Below are positions 62,921 to 64,000 of a DNA stretch of 64,000 nucleotides, piece by piece. The stretch is from NCBI GenBank assembly GCA_024642725.1, contig JAHEAO010000003.1:1-64000 (forward strand), in the 5' to 3' direction. Positions within the stretch are counted from its first letter, which is position 1, and every line of letters starts with the position of its first letter. The notes under the pieces were generated by a model. That model worked only from the letters and a program-made list of their open reading frames with translations, searched no databases and was not told the origin of the DNA. The stretch is from Paracoccaceae bacterium. GTDB taxonomy: Bacteria; Pseudomonadota; Alphaproteobacteria; Rhodobacterales; Rhodobacteraceae. The position numbers were made by a program, and so were the translations under genes.

Positions 62921-64000
62921 TCAGAACGGCCAGAAGACCTGAATCGCCGGTATGGAGACCAGAACCACCAACGCCTCTAGCGGCAGGCCCATGCGCCAGT
63001 AGTCGCCGAAACTGTATCCGCCGGGGCCAAGGATCAGCGTATTGTTCTTGTGCCCGATTGGGGTCAGGAACGCGCAGGACGCAGCAACTGCAACCGCCAT
63101 CAGGAACGGATCCGGTGAGACGCCGAGTTGTGCGGCCATCTGGATGCCAACAGGGGCCGCCACGATCGTGGTTGCCGTGTTATTGAGCACGTCAGACAGC
63201 GTCATCGTCACGACCATTAGAACCGTCAGGATCGCCCAAGGTGGCATGCCGAGGGTAAAATCGACCAATGCGCCGGCAATCAGATCCGTGCCGCCAGACG
63301 TCTCCAGCGCCCCGCCCAGAGGGATCATGGACCCCAGCAGGACGATGACAGGCCATTCAACATGGCTGTATATTTCCGAAAGGGGCACGATGCGGGCCAG
63401 CGCATAGGCCACGACCACCAAACCAAGCGCAACCGGCAGGTAAATCCAACCCAGGCTTGCGGCGATGACCGCGCTGGCAAAGATGCCGATCGCCAGCCAG
63501 ACTTTCTTGTCCGCGGTCACCGCAAGACCCCGGTCGGCGAGTGGTAGACAACCAAGCCATTCCACAACATCATCGGCCTCATCCTGCGGCGCAAGCAGAA
63601 GCAGGATGTCGCCAGCCTTGACGGTGGTCTTGCGGACTTGACGCTGTAACCGTTTGCCTTGCCGGGAAATTCCCATCAGCACCGTGCGTCGCCGCCAGGA
63701 AAGTCCTATCGCTTGCGCCGTCTTGCCGTTCAGCCGGGAGGCTTCCGTCACCACGCATTCGACAACGCGCACCCCGTCACCTTCGGCCTGCAGAATGCCC
63801 TGTCGTTTCGGGTCTGAAAAATCCAGGGACAACGCCGCGCGAAATTCATCAAGTGCGTCCGGAGGTGCCTCAAGCACCAGCGCGTCGCCGGCTTCTAGTC
63901 TGGTGTTCCGCTGCGTGCCGTACCGACGTTTGCCATCCCGGATCAGGCCCAGTATGGCGACATCATTCTTCTCTGCTGTCTCAACCAGTTCGTTCAGCCG
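62921..64000 (-). CDS. SLC13-family permease, 5' part outside the window
   Basis: The frame is open from the right edge to a stop at 62921 (359 codons seen plus the stop). The visible part has a TrkA-C domain at the start (RYGTQRNTRLEAGDALVLEA) and another (AIGLSWRRRTVLMGISRQGK). A membrane half follows with DVLNNTATTIVAAPVGIQMA (NNT ion site) and CAFLTPIGHKNNTLILGPGGY. The domain order is the same as in the SLC13 gene at 60794-62572, so they are paralogues of distant kind. The N-terminal membrane half lies beyond 64000. Confidence 0.9.
   Translation of the reverse strand, partial: RLNELVETAEKNDVAILGLIRDGKRRYGTQRNTRLEAGDALVLEAPPDALDEFRAALSLDFSDPKRQGILQAEGDGVRVVECVVTEASRLNGKTAQAIGLSWRRRTVLMGISRQGKRLQRQVRKTTVKAGDILLLLAPQDEADDVVEWLGCLPLADRGLAVTADKKVWLAIGIFASAVIAASLGWIYLPVALGLVVVAYALARIVPLSEIYSHVEWPVIVLLGSMIPLGGALETSGGTDLIAGALVDFTLGMPPWAILTVLMVVTMTLSDVLNNTATTIVAAPVGIQMAAQLGVSPDPFLMAVAVAASCAFLTPIGHKNNTLILGPGGYSFGDYWRMGLPLEALVVLVSIPAIQVFWPF

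Noticed and set aside
1..64000. CRISPR array, prophage or insertion sequence
   Set aside because: No regularly spaced repeats, phage structural genes or transposase genes were seen, other than the resolvase remnant at the left edge.

Overview
The window is high-GC alphaproteobacterial DNA. Gene content and local order point to the Rhodobacteraceae (Roseobacter/Paracoccus relatives): a NarR-NarK-NarGHJI respiratory nitrate reductase locus, a Rhodobacter-type polyol (smo/mtlK) operon, a divergent LysR/DUF1127 pair and an alphaproteobacterial-looking RNase P RNA. It reads as chromosome with ordinary housekeeping genes between catabolic and respiratory modules. No complete mobile element is visible. 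No tRNA or 5S/16S/23S rRNA gene was recognised.

Layout. 1-186: decayed resolvase-like C-terminus at the left edge. 605-13102: nitrate respiration block: narR (minus), then narK1, narK2, narG, narH, narJ, narI, a parvulin, a hemerythrin-like protein and a beta-carbonic anhydrase. Perfect TTGA-N6-TCAA FNR/NarR-type boxes lie in front of narK1 and across the narR leader. 13321-16085: class III aminotransferase plus PuuA-like glutamine synthetase. 16106-17934: HupE/UreJ protein plus a second parvulin. 18238: aquaporin. 18949-26324 (minus): HAD phosphatase, SorC-type regulator, polyol ABC transporter (E, F, G, K) and mannitol 2-dehydrogenase; a PfkB sugar kinase at 32816-33736 could take the fructose product onward. 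26505-31080: tripartite tricarboxylate transporter with AtuA-like and DUF4387 proteins. 31354: AraC regulator; 32367: D-aminoacyl-tRNA deacylase.

33832-39250 (minus) is the least understood module: a 34-residue membrane peptide, XpaC-like protein, TelA-like protein, DUF2927 lipoprotein, SPFH-GYF protein and a double zinc-ribbon membrane protein, closely packed and probably one transcript. It combines TelA/XpaC stress proteins with partners that resemble Bacillus YdjI and YdjG.

39401-50144: RluB-type pseudouridine synthase, TadA, DUF808 membrane protein, arsR-arsC-arsH without an efflux pump, UPF0173 hydrolase, an NTF2-like protein, gatC-gatA, an excalibur-like lipoprotein, an AmiD-like amidase, rnpB, rpmG, a small lipoprotein, a BI-1/YccA protein and a DUF1127 protein. 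50234-56912: LysR, quinone oxidoreductase, an XRE regulator with a palindrome at its ribosome binding site, a HisN-like phosphatase, 8-oxoguanine deaminase, a CAP-domain lipoprotein and guanine deaminase. 57032-64000: MgtE, 5-formyl-THF cyclo-ligase, YmdB-like phosphoesterase, EamA transporter, SLC13 permease, small lipoprotein, and a second SLC13 permease cut by the right edge.

All functions are assigned by reading motifs and neighbourhood. No database search was run.
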